A stretch of 42,381 nt of DNA from contig JANXWC010000047.1 of NCBI GenBank assembly GCA_025351355.1, positions 1 through 42,381 on the forward strand, in the 5' to 3' direction. This DNA comes from Hyphomicrobiaceae bacterium. Lineage in GTDB: Bacteria > Pseudomonadota > Alphaproteobacteria > Rhizobiales > Hyphomicrobiaceae. Shown here piece after piece: positions 8,969-19,577 of this stretch (position 1 is its first letter; each line of letters begins with the position of its first letter). The notes under the pieces are model-generated. The model saw only the letters and a program-made list of their open reading frames with translations. It did not search any database and was not told the DNA's origin. A program made the translations under genes and the position numbers.

Positions 8969-10120
8969 TCAGGCGAGCTGGAAGCGGCCGAAGCGATCCA
9001 GCGCTGCCTCGATCAGCCGCCGCCGCTGCTTGGATTCACCCGCAATCCAGGTCCATTGCTGCAGCAGCATTTTTTTCTGCATCCGATCCGTTTTCAGATC
9101 GATCACCGCCGCCACCTGATCGCCGATCAGTACCGGAAGTGCGAAATACCCGAATACACGCCTTTGCTTCGGCAGATAGGCTTCGAACCTATGGTCATAG
9201 TCAAATAGCTGTGCCAGCCGCTTGCGCTGAATGATCAGGGGATCGAAGGGCGACAGCAGATGCACCAGGCCTGGAGCCCTTGTGTCAGTTTGATCCAAAG
9301 TCTCGGGCGCGGCCCAATACTCGAGTTGCCCCAAATGTTCGATCTCGACCGGTACCAGCTGGTTGCGCCGCATGCGCTTGTCGATGGCTGCGCGCACCGC
9401 GGCCTTGTTGCTGGCGGCTAGATAACAAATGGAATCGAGGCTGACGACGCCTTGCGACCGCAAGGCGCGCTCGAGCTGATAATCTGCCACCTCGACTGGC
9501 GACGCCGCCTTCGGTCGCGTCTCCCAACCAAAGTGACGATGCATGAGGTCGTAGCTTTTCAACATCCCGGTGCGCTCCGATACCGTCAGCTCGCCGGCGA
9601 AGAAGGCGAGTTGCAGCGCCCGCTTGGACGGCTTGCGGCTGGCCCACGGATGGTCCTTCTCGACTAGCACATCGTCATTGATGTCGCGGATGCTGAGTGG
9701 CCCGCTGGACTTGATCATGCCGAGGACCTTGCGCAGATCGCCCGGTTTCACAGTTTCGAACCAACTGCCGGGTTCCTTTTTGCGCTGCCGCATCGCGCTC
9801 AAGAAAAAGCGCAGGTCGCGCGTCGGCACATAAGCCAGAGCGTGCGTCCAATATTCGAACACCGACTTGTCACGGCTCTGTGCCGCCTGCAAATGAGCGC
9901 GCTGATAATCCGGAATGCGGGAAAAAAGAATGTGGTGGTGGCAGCGCTCGATGACATTGATCGTGTCGATCTGCACATACCCGAGATGCTCGACAGCGCG
10001 CCGCGTCGCCTCGGCGCCGCCACCGAAGGGCGCAATCTCGTGCAGCCGCTGCGCCGTGAGCCAGAAGCGCCGCGCGTCCGCCTTGGAGATCTTGCAGATC
10101 TGTTTCGTTAGCGCCACCAT
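8969..10120 (-). CDS. Winged-helix YcaQ-family protein (possible DNA interstrand-crosslink glycosylase)
   Basis: This 383-residue protein of the HTH_42/YcaQ family is at the usual length. The N-terminus contains RRAVEHLGYVQIDTINVIER followed by CHHHILFSR, matching the family block whose QxD motif (QID here) is needed for glycosylase activity in E. coli YcaQ. The middle is winged-helix-like (LGMIKSSGPLSIRDIND). The C-terminal part contains LLSPFDPLIIQRKRLAQLFDYDHRFEAYLP and the FGYFALPVLIGD strand seen in homologues. Family members remove bulky or crosslinked alkylpurines such as nitrogen-mustard adducts. Activity is inferred, since many homologues are untested. It is transcribed divergently from the dioxygenase-like gene at 10247. 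Confidence 0.85.
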   Translation of the reverse strand: MVALTKQICKISKADARRFWLTAQRLHEIAPFGGGAEATRRAVEHLGYVQIDTINVIERCHHHILFSRIPDYQRAHLQAAQSRDKSVFEYWTHALAYVPTRDLRFFLSAMRQRKKEPGSWFETVKPGDLRKVLGMIKSSGPLSIRDINDDVLVEKDHPWASRKPSKRALQLAFFAGELTVSERTGMLKSYDLMHRHFGWETRPKAASPVEVADYQLERALRSQGVVSLDSICYLAASNKAAVRAAIDKRMRRNQLVPVEIEHLGQLEYWAAPETLDQTDTRAPGLVHLLSPFDPLIIQRKRLAQLFDYDHRFEAYLPKQRRVFGYFALPVLIGDQVAAVIDLKTDRMQKKMLLQQWTWIAGESKQRRRLIEAALDRFGRFQLA

Positions 10121-10246
10121 ACCGGTTTATATCGGGCGACTGCGCGCCCGCCTAGTCGGAGCGGTGGCTATGCCGGTTCCGGCTTTCGTGCGACAAGAAT
10201 ACGCGGATCCAAGACGGTGGCAACGTGCGTCGAACGGGAGAGCGAT

Positions 10247-10825
10247 ATGACAGTCATCAAGCCGGTTTTTCATCACGTGACGATCAAGACGAGCCGTCTC
10301 GCCGAGATGGTCGCGTGGTATGAGAAGGTGCTCGGCGTCCGCGTGCAATTCAGAGACGCGAACAATGCCTGGACGACCAACGACGCAGCCAACCATCGCG
10401 TGGCTTTTCTCTCGACGCCGGCGCTCACCGACGATCCCGACAAGATGCGCCACAACGGCATGCACCATAGCGCCTTCGAATACGCAGGCTTCGGCGACCT
10501 GATTACTTCGTATGAACGGATGAAGACTGAGGGCATCGTACCATCGTTCTGTCTCGACCACGGACTGACCATCTCGTTCTACTACAAGGATCCCGAGGGC
10601 AATTTTGTCGAGCTGCAAAGCGACAATTTCGGCGACTGGGCCAAGTCGAGCGAGTTCATGCGCACCTCGCCAGAATTTGCCGCAAACCCCATCGGCTATT
10701 TCTTCGACCCCGACAAGGTTGCCCACGCGCATCGCGCCGGCGTCGCGTTTAAAGAGATCCAGCAGGCCATTCGCGCCAACGAGTATCCGCCTGCAACTCC
10801 ACCCGACCTCGGCATCGCCATGTGA
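10247..10825 (+). CDS. VOC-family (glyoxalase/extradiol dioxygenase-like) protein
   Basis: This is a vicinal-oxygen-chelate fold protein of 192 residues. Candidate metal ligands are His10 in FHHVTI, His73 or His74 in GMHHSAFEYAG, and Glu122 in PEGNFVELQSD, the spacing expected of a single extradiol-dioxygenase-like module. FYYKDPEGN is the classic turn before the last ligand. Homologues are often annotated as biphenyl-2,3-diol 1,2-dioxygenase-like, but a single-domain member may be an isomerase, glyoxalase or resistance protein instead. The ATG at 10247 is preferred because GGGAG lies 6 nt upstream. No ring-hydroxylation genes adjoin it; the nearest aromatic gene is the monooxygenase at 15.1-17.1 kb. 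Confidence 0.8.
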   Translation: MTVIKPVFHHVTIKTSRLAEMVAWYEKVLGVRVQFRDANNAWTTNDAANHRVAFLSTPALTDDPDKMRHNGMHHSAFEYAGFGDLITSYERMKTEGIVPSFCLDHGLTISFYYKDPEGNFVELQSDNFGDWAKSSEFMRTSPEFAANPIGYFFDPDKVAHAHRAGVAFKEIQQAIRANEYPPATPPDLGIAM

Positions 10826-10898
10826 GGGGTGCTGGCGAAAGGTGCCGCACATGTCGCTGCATGTAGTCCGCATCGAGCAGCTAAGACTTTGAATTCAT

Positions 10899-10973
10899 TG
10901 GCTGGGGCGGGAGGACTCGAACCTCCGAATGGCGGAATCAAAATCCGCTGCCTTACCACTTGGCGACGCCCCA
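10899..10973 (-). tRNA. tRNA-Gln (anticodon TTG)
   Basis: The reverse strand folds into a complete 75-nt cloverleaf: acceptor TGGGGCG/CGCCCCA, discriminator G, encoded CCA, anticodon stem GCGGA/TCCGC with loop TTTTGAT, giving anticodon TTG (Gln), and a normal T-arm with GTTCGAATC. It is intact and lies between the dioxygenase-like gene and azlC. No island genes adjoin its 3' end. Confidence 0.97.
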
Positions 10974-11118
10974 ACGCTGCCCTGACTCATCTGGGAACCC
11001 GAGCGCGGCGGACCATAACCGCACCGCCGCGATCTCGCAAATGGTTTGATCGACGGCTCTGCGGTAAAAACGGGCGCCGACTTGCGGGCAGGTCGCCAGC
11101 TGTTACAAACTCCTCTGC

Positions 11119-11898
11119 ATGACGCCTCCCGCTAAATCACTCGACCCTGCTTTGTCAGCATTGGCGACGGAAACTACGCCCGACCCAGTCTCGCTCACGG
11201 CTGCAGGCCTGCGCCGCGGCGCTCGCCTTGCGCTGCCATTCTGCGCAAGTTCCGTCGTCTATGGCTTGGCGTTCGGGCTACTAGCGACTGAGATTGGCCT
11301 CTCCTCGCTTGAAGCGACGCTGATGAGCCTGCTGGTCTTTTCCGGCAGTGCGCAAATCGCGGTTGTACAAGCGTGGCGTGACGAGCCGGTCGTGCTGGCC
11401 ATATTCGTGACCGTGCTGGTCGCCAATATCCGCTATGTGCTGATGGGCGCGGCGCTGCGCAGTTGGCTGGCTCCGCTCGGCGCCTTCAAATCAACGCTGG
11501 CGCTGTTGCCGCTGGTCGACGGCAGCTTCGCGCTGTCGTTTCGCGAGCGCAGTCGCGGCAACCAGGATGCCGGTGTGCTGGTTGGCAGCAGCCTGGTGAG
11601 TTGGTTCGGCTGGGTCGTCGGCACGACTGTGGGTACGCTTGCCGGGCAGATCATCCCCAACCCTCGGGCGATCGGCCTGGATTTCGTGATTGTCGCTTTT
11701 TGTGCGGCTTCGGCGACAACGATGGCGCGGACACGCGCCGACTTGTTGCCGGCCCTGGCCGCCCTCATCGCGGTTGTGGCCTTTGAAAGATACGCGCCCG
11801 GGCCCTGGAGCGTCGTTGTCGCCGGCGCCACTGCTGCCATTTTTGCGATGCTCCGCTTCAAACCGGAGCCAAGCGCTGCATCGGACCCGACACTGTGA
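11119..11898 (+). CDS. azlC: AzlC-family branched-chain amino acid exporter, large subunit
   Basis: This is a 259-residue inner-membrane protein of the LIV-E/AzlC family. After a hydrophilic N-terminal tail of about 35 residues it shows the hallmark region ALPFCASSVVYGLAFGLLA, then SLLVFSGSAQIAVVQAW and VLVANIRYVLMGAALR. With AzlD it forms a two-component exporter that in known cases extrudes branched-chain amino acids or analogues such as azaleucine. The next gene starts at a GTG overlapping this stop (GTGA at 11895-11898), so the two are translationally coupled. The ribosome site before 11119 is poor, leaving the exact start uncertain. Substrate specificity is inferred from the family only. 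Confidence 0.9.
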   Translation: MTPPAKSLDPALSALATETTPDPVSLTAAGLRRGARLALPFCASSVVYGLAFGLLATEIGLSSLEATLMSLLVFSGSAQIAVVQAWRDEPVVLAIFVTVLVANIRYVLMGAALRSWLAPLGAFKSTLALLPLVDGSFALSFRERSRGNQDAGVLVGSSLVSWFGWVVGTTVGTLAGQIIPNPRAIGLDFVIVAFCAASATTMARTRADLLPALAALIAVVAFERYAPGPWSVVVAGATAAIFAMLRFKPEPSAASDPTL

Positions 11899-12197
11899 GC
11901 GCAGAACCCCGCACCCTGCTCATCATCGCGGCCATGACTGTTGCGGCAGCCCTGTGCCGGCTGGTGGGCTTCTGGTTCATGCGGTTTTTGCCCATAACGC
12001 CGCGCCTGGAAGCCGGTCTCAAGGCTATCCCGCTGGCGGTCATGGTCGGCATCATCGCGCCGCCTGTTCTACGCGGTGGAAGTGCCGAATGGGTGGGCCT
12101 GTTCATCACCATTGCCGTGGTCCGCCTGCTCGGCAACGATCTCCTTGCCATCATGACCGGGATGGGTGCAGTGGCTGCTGTCCGCTTTTTTTTGTAG
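11895..12197 (+). CDS. azlD: AzlD-family exporter small subunit
   Basis: This is a 100-residue membrane protein with three to four hydrophobic helices, the usual AzlD size. Typical features are a polar RLVGFWFMRFLPITPRLEAGLKAIPLAVMVGI stretch (shown by key residues RFLP and LKAIPLAV) and a C-terminal NDLLAIMTGMGAVAAVR helix. It begins at GTG 11895, overlapping the azlC stop by 4 nt, and is required in known systems for AzlC function. A T-rich end precedes the guaB leader; a small cccg/cggg inverted repeat near 12222-12241 with a following TTTT might be a weak terminator but is not convincing. Confidence 0.88.
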   Translation: MSAEPRTLLIIAAMTVAAALCRLVGFWFMRFLPITPRLEAGLKAIPLAVMVGIIAPPVLRGGSAEWVGLFITIAVVRLLGNDLLAIMTGMGAVAAVRFFL

Positions 12198-12305
12198 GCA
12201 GCCTGCCGAAATGCCGCTCTCCCGCCGGTTAAAAACGGGCTTTTCGCCGGGGATCAGCTCTGCTAGACGACGCAATGATCCACGATAGATTCGGCGCCGC
12301 CTTAA

Positions 12306-13880
<1,575 letters not shown>

Positions 13881-13914
13881 TTTTGCTGTAAATCCTGACA
13901 CACAACTCACGTCA

Positions 13915-14038
13915 TCATGGCCGCGGAGGCGGCCACCCAAGCAGGCAAACTAAAAGGCACCACTCCCTTCTGAATGTGACTTCCTTTTTTGTCGTACCAA
14001 ACATCGAAACGCTTGGGTGGCCGCCTCCGCGGCCATGA
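13915..14038. repeat. Large palindromic repeat element between guaB and trpS
   Basis: Two perfectly complementary 28-nt arms lie at 13915-13942 and 14011-14038, separated by a 68-nt loop; the core of the left arm is ggccgcggaggcggcc, itself palindromic. A T-run (13984-13990) lies inside the loop and A-rich sequence follows the right arm. The arms resemble a palindromic repeat commonly scattered in Hyphomicrobiales intergenic regions. It could form a strong hairpin in the guaB transcript and act as terminator or mRNA stabiliser. Confidence 0.85.
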
Positions 14039-14098
14039 CAAAAAAGAAGACCATTCGCGAAGATGGATGCGGGCTCGTAACTTGTCACTGGAACCCCC

Positions 14099-15136
14099 AT
14101 GCCCTTCTCTCCGCGCGTATTCTCCGGCATGCAGCCGACCGGCAATCTCCACTTGGGCAACTACCTCGGCGCGCTGACGCGGTGGGTTGAGATGCAGTCC
14201 ACGCACGACTGCATCTATTGCATCGTCGATCTGCACGCGATCACCGCGTCCTGGCAGGATCCGATGGAACTGCGCCAGTCGATTCGTGACGTGGCGGCAG
14301 CCTATATCGCATCTGGCGTCGATCCGAAGCAGACGATCCTGTTCAACCAGAGCAAGGTGCCGGAGCACGCCGAACTCGCCTGGATCTTCAACTGCACCGC
14401 GCGCCTCGGGTGGCTTAATCGCATGACCCAGTTCAAGGAGAAGGCCGGCAAGGATCGTGAGAACGCGTCGATCGGACTTTACGATTATCCCGTGCTGATG
14501 GCGGCGGATATTCTCGTTTATCGCGCGACCCACGTGCCGGTCGGAGACGATCAGAAACAGCATCTCGAACTGACACGCGACATCGCGCAGAAGTTCAACA
14601 GCGACTACCGCGCGCAGATCACCGAGACCGGCCAGTACGCCGATGGGCAATTCTTCCCGCTGTGCGAACCCGTCATCATGGGGCCGGCGACTCGCGTCAT
14701 GAGCCTGCGCGACGGCACCAAGAAGATGTCAAAATCTGACGCGTCCGATCTGTCACGCATCAACATGACCGACGACCACGACACCATCGCCAAAAAGATC
14801 CAGAAGGCGAAGACTGATGCCGACGGCATTCCTTCTGAAACTGCCGGTCTCGCCGGACGCCCCGAAGCCGACAATCTCGTCGGCATCTACGCCGCGCTGA
14901 AGAATGCCACCAAGGAAGCCGTGCTCACCGAATTCGGTGGTGCACAGTTCTCGACGTTCAAGAAAGCGCTCGCCGACCTCGCCGTCGCCAAGCTCACCCC
15001 GGTCAATGCCGAGATGCGTCGCCTCTCCGCTGACCCCGCCGAAATCGACCGCGTGTTGACCGACGGCGCCGACCGCGCCCGCGCCATCGCCGGCCCTATT
15101 CTCAGCGAAACGAAGCGATTAGTCGGATTTTTGTAG
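14099..15136 (+). CDS. trpS: Tryptophanyl-tRNA synthetase
   Basis: This enzyme charges tRNA-Trp with tryptophan using ATP. It is a class I synthetase of 345 residues, normal bacterial length. The HIGH-type signature is GNLHLGNY at residues 15-22 after FSGMQPT, and the KMSKS loop is [10 protein letters not shown] near 208-217. Other conserved blocks include [45 protein letters not shown] and NLVGIYAAL. The start is close behind a GGAAC sequence. Its 3' end overlaps the convergent monooxygenase gene by 18 nt (15119-15136), so no terminator fits between them. The gene is complete and single here. Confidence 0.98.
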   Translation: MPFSPRVFSGMQPTGNLHLGNYLGALTRWVEMQSTHDCIYCIVDLHAITASWQDPMELRQSIRDVAAAYIASGVDPKQTILFNQSKVPEHAELAWIFNCTARLGWLNRMTQFKEKAGKDRENASIGLYDYPVLMAADILVYRATHVPVGDDQKQHLELTRDIAQKFNSDYRAQITETGQYADGQFFPLCEPVIMGPATRVMSLRDGTKKMSKSDASDLSRINMTDDHDTIAKKIQKAKTDADGIPSETAGLAGRPEADNLVGIYAALKNATKEAVLTEFGGAQFSTFKKALADLAVAKLTPVNAEMRRLSADPAEIDRVLTDGADRARAIAGPILSETKRLVGFL

Positions 15137-17065
15137 GCGCTCCTTCGCCGGGACCATGAAGCCGTCAAAGAACGCCGCGAGCTCGTCGTAGGCGTCGAGC
15201 GGCAGTACGTGCGCGATAAACTGGTCTGGGCGCACGACGACGACGCAGCCACGATCGCGATCGATGTCGCGCAGGTCGAAAATATCCTGCCCGCTCTTCA
15301 AATCAGGACAGAAAATCTTCTCGTAGTCGCGCAGCCCGTAGCGCCCTTTCGCCGGCAGCAACAGGTCGGGCATCGCCTCCAGTTTCAGTTCGCGATGTGC
15401 TTGCTGAAACACCGCGCGCACATCGATCACCGCATCGATATCCGACCCTGCGGGTGTAAATTTCCGCACCGGTGATTGTGCGTTACCGGCGAGAAAATCA
15501 CACAACGCCCGCACGCGCGAGCCGGCGTCAGACGGTATGCGCCGATCTCCAAAGGCAAAGATGCGCCAACGGCCGTCGGCTTTGGCGGTATCGCCAAGAC
15601 GCATCGGCATCGCATCGGCCAATCTGATCACTGGCGCCGAGTGCAACCGTGTGCCGATTTCGAAGCCTTTGGCCAAAGATTGAAAGGTCGGTTCGGCCGA
15701 TATAAACGACGGCTTGTACTTGGTTGCCGTTCCCGCCGTGTAATGGCCGTGCTGGACGAAATAGCGCTGCACCTCGGCGGGATCGACGCCGTCGCTCTGA
15801 GGCGACGTCTTCAACGGCGCGCTCAGCATCTTCGCCCACTCGCGATCGAAGTCGATGAGTTGCTTGGCGATCGTCTGCCGCTCCGCCGAATAGGTCCGGA
15901 GGAGATTTGGGGTACAGTGCCCACGCAGCACCGACATTAGCTTCCAGCCGAGATTAAACGTATCCTGCATGGACACGTTCATGCCCTGCCCAGCCTTCGG
16001 ACTGTGCGTGTGGCAGGCATCACCGGCAATGAAGATGCGCGGCAGCCGACCATTGCTTTCAGCAGCACCGACGTCGTCGAAAGTGTCGCACAGCCGTTGG
16101 CCGATTTCGTACACCGACCACCACGCCACTTCCTTCACGTCGAGCGTATAGGGGCGAAAGATCCGTTGCGCGGCCGCGATCAGCCGGTCGATGGTGATGT
16201 TGCGACTGGCGACGCGCTCGTCCTCATTGAGTTTGTCGAGTTCGACGTAGATGCGGACGAGGTAGCCGCCCTCGCGCGGGATCAGCACGATGCTGCCCTC
16301 GTCCGCCGATTGGATCAGCGCCTTCATGCGGATGTCCGGAAAATCGGTCACCGCCAGCACGTCCATTACTCCCCAGGCCTGGCTGGCGGAATCACCGCGC
16401 AAGGCCAGACCGATCGATTGGCGAACTGCGCTGCGTGCGCCATCGCAGCCGACGACATAACGAGCCTTGATCGTTTCGACATGCACCTGCTCCGCCGGAT
16501 CGGTCCGCTCGAGCCTGACTGTCACGGGATGGCTCGACACATCGTCCACCTGAAGATCAAGTAAACGCCGCGAATAATATGGCTCCATGCGGTTCGCCGA
16601 ATTGCGCATGACATCGAGATAGAAATCGTGCACGCGCGCCTGATTGAGGATGACGTGCGGAAACTCCGACAATCCGTCTTCCACATCCTGGACCCGCCCA
16701 TTCCGGACGATCCTGTCTTTGGCCATGTCGTCCGGCTTCCAGAACGACGTCTCGTTGATCCAGCACGACTCTTTCAGCACGCGTTCGCTGAAGCCGAACG
16801 CCTCGAACATTTCCAACGTGCGGCAGGCAATGCCATCGGCCTGTCCGAGCTGTAACGGCCCCGGTTTCTGCTCGACAATGGCGCATTTGATATCTGGGAA
16901 GGCTGAGAGCTGAGCGGCCAGCGTCAAGCCAGCCGGGCCGCACCCGACGATCAGCACATCGACTTCATCCGGCACGCCAGCTGGTCGGGGCGTTGCTTTG
17001 CCCGGTTCCGACGGCTCCACAATCTCAGGATTTCCGGTTCTGAAGCCGTTGAGATGGAACTGCAT
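15119..17065 (-). CDS. mobA: FAD-dependent aromatic monooxygenase, 3-hydroxybenzoate 4-monooxygenase-like
   Basis: This is a 648-residue class A flavoprotein monooxygenase of the phenol 2-monooxygenase/MobA type. The FAD-binding GxGxxG is GCGPAG at 41-46. The DG motif is [16 protein letters not shown] near 210, and the GD motif [14 protein letters not shown] lies near 346-359. The C-terminal ~170 residues match the thioredoxin-like dimerisation domain of this group ([16 protein letters not shown] at the end). The opening MQFHLNGFR resembles, as I recall it, Comamonas MobA, which converts 3-hydroxybenzoate to protocatechuate; a phenol or another hydroxyaromatic substrate is possible. GGAG precedes the ATG. 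It lies downstream of the TRAP genes on the same strand, suggesting use of an imported aromatic acid. Confidence 0.82.
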   Translation of the reverse strand: MQFHLNGFRTGNPEIVEPSEPGKATPRPAGVPDEVDVLIVGCGPAGLTLAAQLSAFPDIKCAIVEQKPGPLQLGQADGIACRTLEMFEAFGFSERVLKESCWINETSFWKPDDMAKDRIVRNGRVQDVEDGLSEFPHVILNQARVHDFYLDVMRNSANRMEPYYSRRLLDLQVDDVSSHPVTVRLERTDPAEQVHVETIKARYVVGCDGARSAVRQSIGLALRGDSASQAWGVMDVLAVTDFPDIRMKALIQSADEGSIVLIPREGGYLVRIYVELDKLNEDERVASRNITIDRLIAAAQRIFRPYTLDVKEVAWWSVYEIGQRLCDTFDDVGAAESNGRLPRIFIAGDACHTHSPKAGQGMNVSMQDTFNLGWKLMSVLRGHCTPNLLRTYSAERQTIAKQLIDFDREWAKMLSAPLKTSPQSDGVDPAEVQRYFVQHGHYTAGTATKYKPSFISAEPTFQSLAKGFEIGTRLHSAPVIRLADAMPMRLGDTAKADGRWRIFAFGDRRIPSDAGSRVRALCDFLAGNAQSPVRKFTPAGSDIDAVIDVRAVFQQAHRELKLEAMPDLLLPAKGRYGLRDYEKIFCPDLKSGQDIFDLRDIDRDRGCVVVVRPDQFIAHVLPLDAYDELAAFFDGFMVPAKERLQKSD

Positions 17066-17423
17066 GGGGCGCGCTCCGAAAGGTAAAATGAAATGATAAG
17101 TATGCTATCTATAAATGGGAACCGCCGGCGTGGCAAGCCTCAATCACACCGTTTATGCCGCCACCAATTACTCCAAGTCGCCGAACACCCGGGTGAATTC
17201 TGGAAGCTGCAAACGTGTCCTCTCACGTTCAAATTGCACAGAATTTAGTGGGCCAAATATTGCAAGCGGACGCACTGGGTCCCAATCGCTTTCCTGGCGC
17301 GTGACCAAACAGAATTGAACTTACGAATGGCCATCAGCGGCATGCGCAAAATCGTTATCCTGGGCCCACATGCAGAGCATGTCTCGAAATGATGTGCACA
17401 GGGTCACACCGGTGGTACTCGCC
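17066..17423. other. Intergenic region between mobA and dctQM
   Basis: About 358 nt without a supportable gene. It separates the dctQM stop from the mobA start on the minus strand, so it probably carries the mobA promoter or a long untranslated spacer. I see no clear terminator or palindromic operator in it. Confidence 0.5.
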
Positions 17424-19382
17424 CTATTTAATCAACACGCTTGGCAGCCACGTCACGATGCCAGGGGCGAGGCAGCAGATCAGCACCGCGATGGCCATCA
17501 GCACGACGAACGGCAACGTGCCCCAGATGATGTCGGACAGCGGAATATCCGGTGCGATATTCTTGATGACGAAGATATTCAACCCGACTGGCGGATGGAT
17601 CAGCCCCATCTCCATGACGATGGTCATCACCACGCCGAACCAGATCAGATCGAACCCCGCCGCGCGCAATGGCGGCAGCACGATCGGCGCCGTCATCAGA
17701 ATGATCGATACCGGCGGTAGGAAGAAGCCGAGCACGATGACGAATAGCAGAATGGCGGCCAGCAGCACCCATTTCGAGAGACCGAGCGCGATTACCCAGT
17801 TCGCCGTCGACTGCGAGATCTGCAGATAGCTCATCACGTACGCGTAGAGCAGCGACATACCTATGATCATCAGCAGCATCGTGCTTTCGCGCAGCGTGCC
17901 GGTGAGGATCGGCATGATCTTCGACGGCCGCCAGATGCCGTACATGGCGCTGATCACCAACAGTGCCAGCACGGCGCCGACGCCAGCGGTTTCCGAAGGC
18001 GTCGCCCAACCCGCGTACAGCACGACCATCACACCGGCCAAAATCGACACGAATGGCGCCACCCACACGATCATGCCGATCTTCTGCCGGAACGTGTAGG
18101 TTTCCTCGGATAACATGGCCGACTTCACGCCGGTATCTGCGTGCGCCGCAATTGCCTGCCGGTGTTCCTTGCGATAGCGCAACATCGAATAGACGGCGAA
18201 GAACGTGATCAGCATCAGTCCCGGACCGATACCGGCGAGGAACAGCTTGCCGAGCGACACTTCAGCCGCGACCGCATAGAGCAGCATCGTCACAGATGGC
18301 GGCAGCAGAATCCCAAGCGTGCCACCCGCCGCGATGATGCCAGCGGCAAAGCCACCGGAGTAGCCGCGCACGCGCATCTCCGGAATGCCGGCAGAACCGA
18401 TCGCGGAACACGTCGCGGGCGACGACCCCGCCATCGCAGCAAACAAACCGCAGGCGATGGTATTGGCGACGCCGAGCCCGCCGGGGATTTTGTAAAGCCA
18501 GGCATGCAACGCCGAGTACAGATCCTTGCCTGCGTTCGATCGCCCGATCGCCGCGCCTTTCAGAATGAACAGCGGGATCGCCAGGATAATGACGTTGGAA
18601 ATTTCTTCGTAGAAGTTCTGCGCGATCGTATCGACCGATGCCGCCGGCATGAACAGGATCATGAACGTCAATGCGACGATGCCCAGCGCGAAGGCGATCG
18701 GCATGCCTGAGAACATCGCCACCAGCGTCGCCACGCAGTAAGCCACGCCGATCTGCCATTGCGGCAACCCACTCATCAGCACACCGGTGGGTCGTGGCCA
18801 CAGCAACAATGCAGCGACAGCCGCTGCTATGAGCACTAACACGACCAGCGATCGCTGCCCGACTTGGAACGCCACCTGCATCGCCAGCAGCACCATGCCG
18901 GTTGTCAGGACGGTGTAGGGGACCCACAACGGCGGTCCCCAAGACGATTGAGAAGTTTGGCCTTCGGTCCAGGCCTCAATCAGCAACGCGCCGGATTTCC
19001 AAGCGAAAAACAGGCAGAATCCGAGTACCAGCGCATCGATTATGGCGCGCCGCCACGCGTTGACGGAGGCGGGGAGGATATGATCGAAAACTTCGATGCC
19101 GATATGGCCGCGCCGTGCCTGCACGGCCGCCGCCGAAAGAAAAATGGCGCCGGCGATGAGGTAGATCGTCACTTCGTCTTGCCAGACGACACCTCGCTGC
19201 GTGATGTGACTGTAGATAACGCCACCCGTCAGCACCAATGCCGCCACGACCAACGCGACGGCCGAAATCTTGAACATCAGATCGTTCAAGCCGGAGAAAA
19301 ACCGCGCGATGCCCTGTTCCGACGTTGCCGGCGCAGTATCGGGTCCAGCCAGAATCGCGTCATGCGCAATGCCACCGGCCAT
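17424..19382 (-). CDS. TRAP transporter fused permease (DctQ-DctM)
   Basis: This is a 652-residue inner-membrane protein that joins the small (DctQ, about residues 30-190, four helices) and large (DctM, about 215-645, around twelve helices) TRAP subunits. DctQ is marked by WQDEVTIYLIAGAIFLSAAAVQARRGHIGIEVF. DctM is marked by FALGIVALTFM, SPATCSAIGSAGIPEMRVRGYSGGFAAGIIAAGGTLGILLPPS (key PPS), WATPSETAGVGAVLALL and LIHPPVGLNIFVI. TRAP transporters use sodium or proton gradients to import carboxylates delivered by a periplasmic DctP. GGAG lies 7 nt before the ATG. The matching DctP gene is directly upstream, and mobA follows downstream. Confidence 0.93.
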   Translation of the reverse strand: MAGGIAHDAILAGPDTAPATSEQGIARFFSGLNDLMFKISAVALVVAALVLTGGVIYSHITQRGVVWQDEVTIYLIAGAIFLSAAAVQARRGHIGIEVFDHILPASVNAWRRAIIDALVLGFCLFFAWKSGALLIEAWTEGQTSQSSWGPPLWVPYTVLTTGMVLLAMQVAFQVGQRSLVVLVLIAAAVAALLLWPRPTGVLMSGLPQWQIGVAYCVATLVAMFSGMPIAFALGIVALTFMILFMPAASVDTIAQNFYEEISNVIILAIPLFILKGAAIGRSNAGKDLYSALHAWLYKIPGGLGVANTIACGLFAAMAGSSPATCSAIGSAGIPEMRVRGYSGGFAAGIIAAGGTLGILLPPSVTMLLYAVAAEVSLGKLFLAGIGPGLMLITFFAVYSMLRYRKEHRQAIAAHADTGVKSAMLSEETYTFRQKIGMIVWVAPFVSILAGVMVVLYAGWATPSETAGVGAVLALLVISAMYGIWRPSKIMPILTGTLRESTMLLMIIGMSLLYAYVMSYLQISQSTANWVIALGLSKWVLLAAILLFVIVLGFFLPPVSIILMTAPIVLPPLRAAGFDLIWFGVVMTIVMEMGLIHPPVGLNIFVIKNIAPDIPLSDIIWGTLPFVVLMAIAVLICCLAPGIVTWLPSVLIK

Positions 19383-19496
19383 GTGCTTACTCCATTACGA
19401 AAACTATTGGACGAGTATGGAAGCGGGCCATTCCCCTGCTCCCGTTAACTGTCGAGCAGTTGGATTCGGGTGAAACTCGGATGAGCGGCGCGTCAG

Positions 19497-19570
19497 TTCG
19501 ACGATGTGGTGGCCCCTCATCCGCCCTATCGGGCACCTTCTCCCGATCGCAATGCGCGATAGGAAGATGG
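19497..19570. repeat. Palindromic intergenic repeat (rhizobial RIME/RPE-like)
   Basis: The stretch starting ggcccctcatccgccctat and containing gggcaccttctcccgatcg, then gcgcgataggaag, matches the form of the dispersed palindromic elements of alphaproteobacteria whose core reads CCCCTCATCCG...GGGCACCTTCTCCC. It sits inside the dctP-dctQM spacer. Assignment to a named family is from memory, not from alignment. Confidence 0.65.
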
Positions 19571-19577
19571 GACAAAA

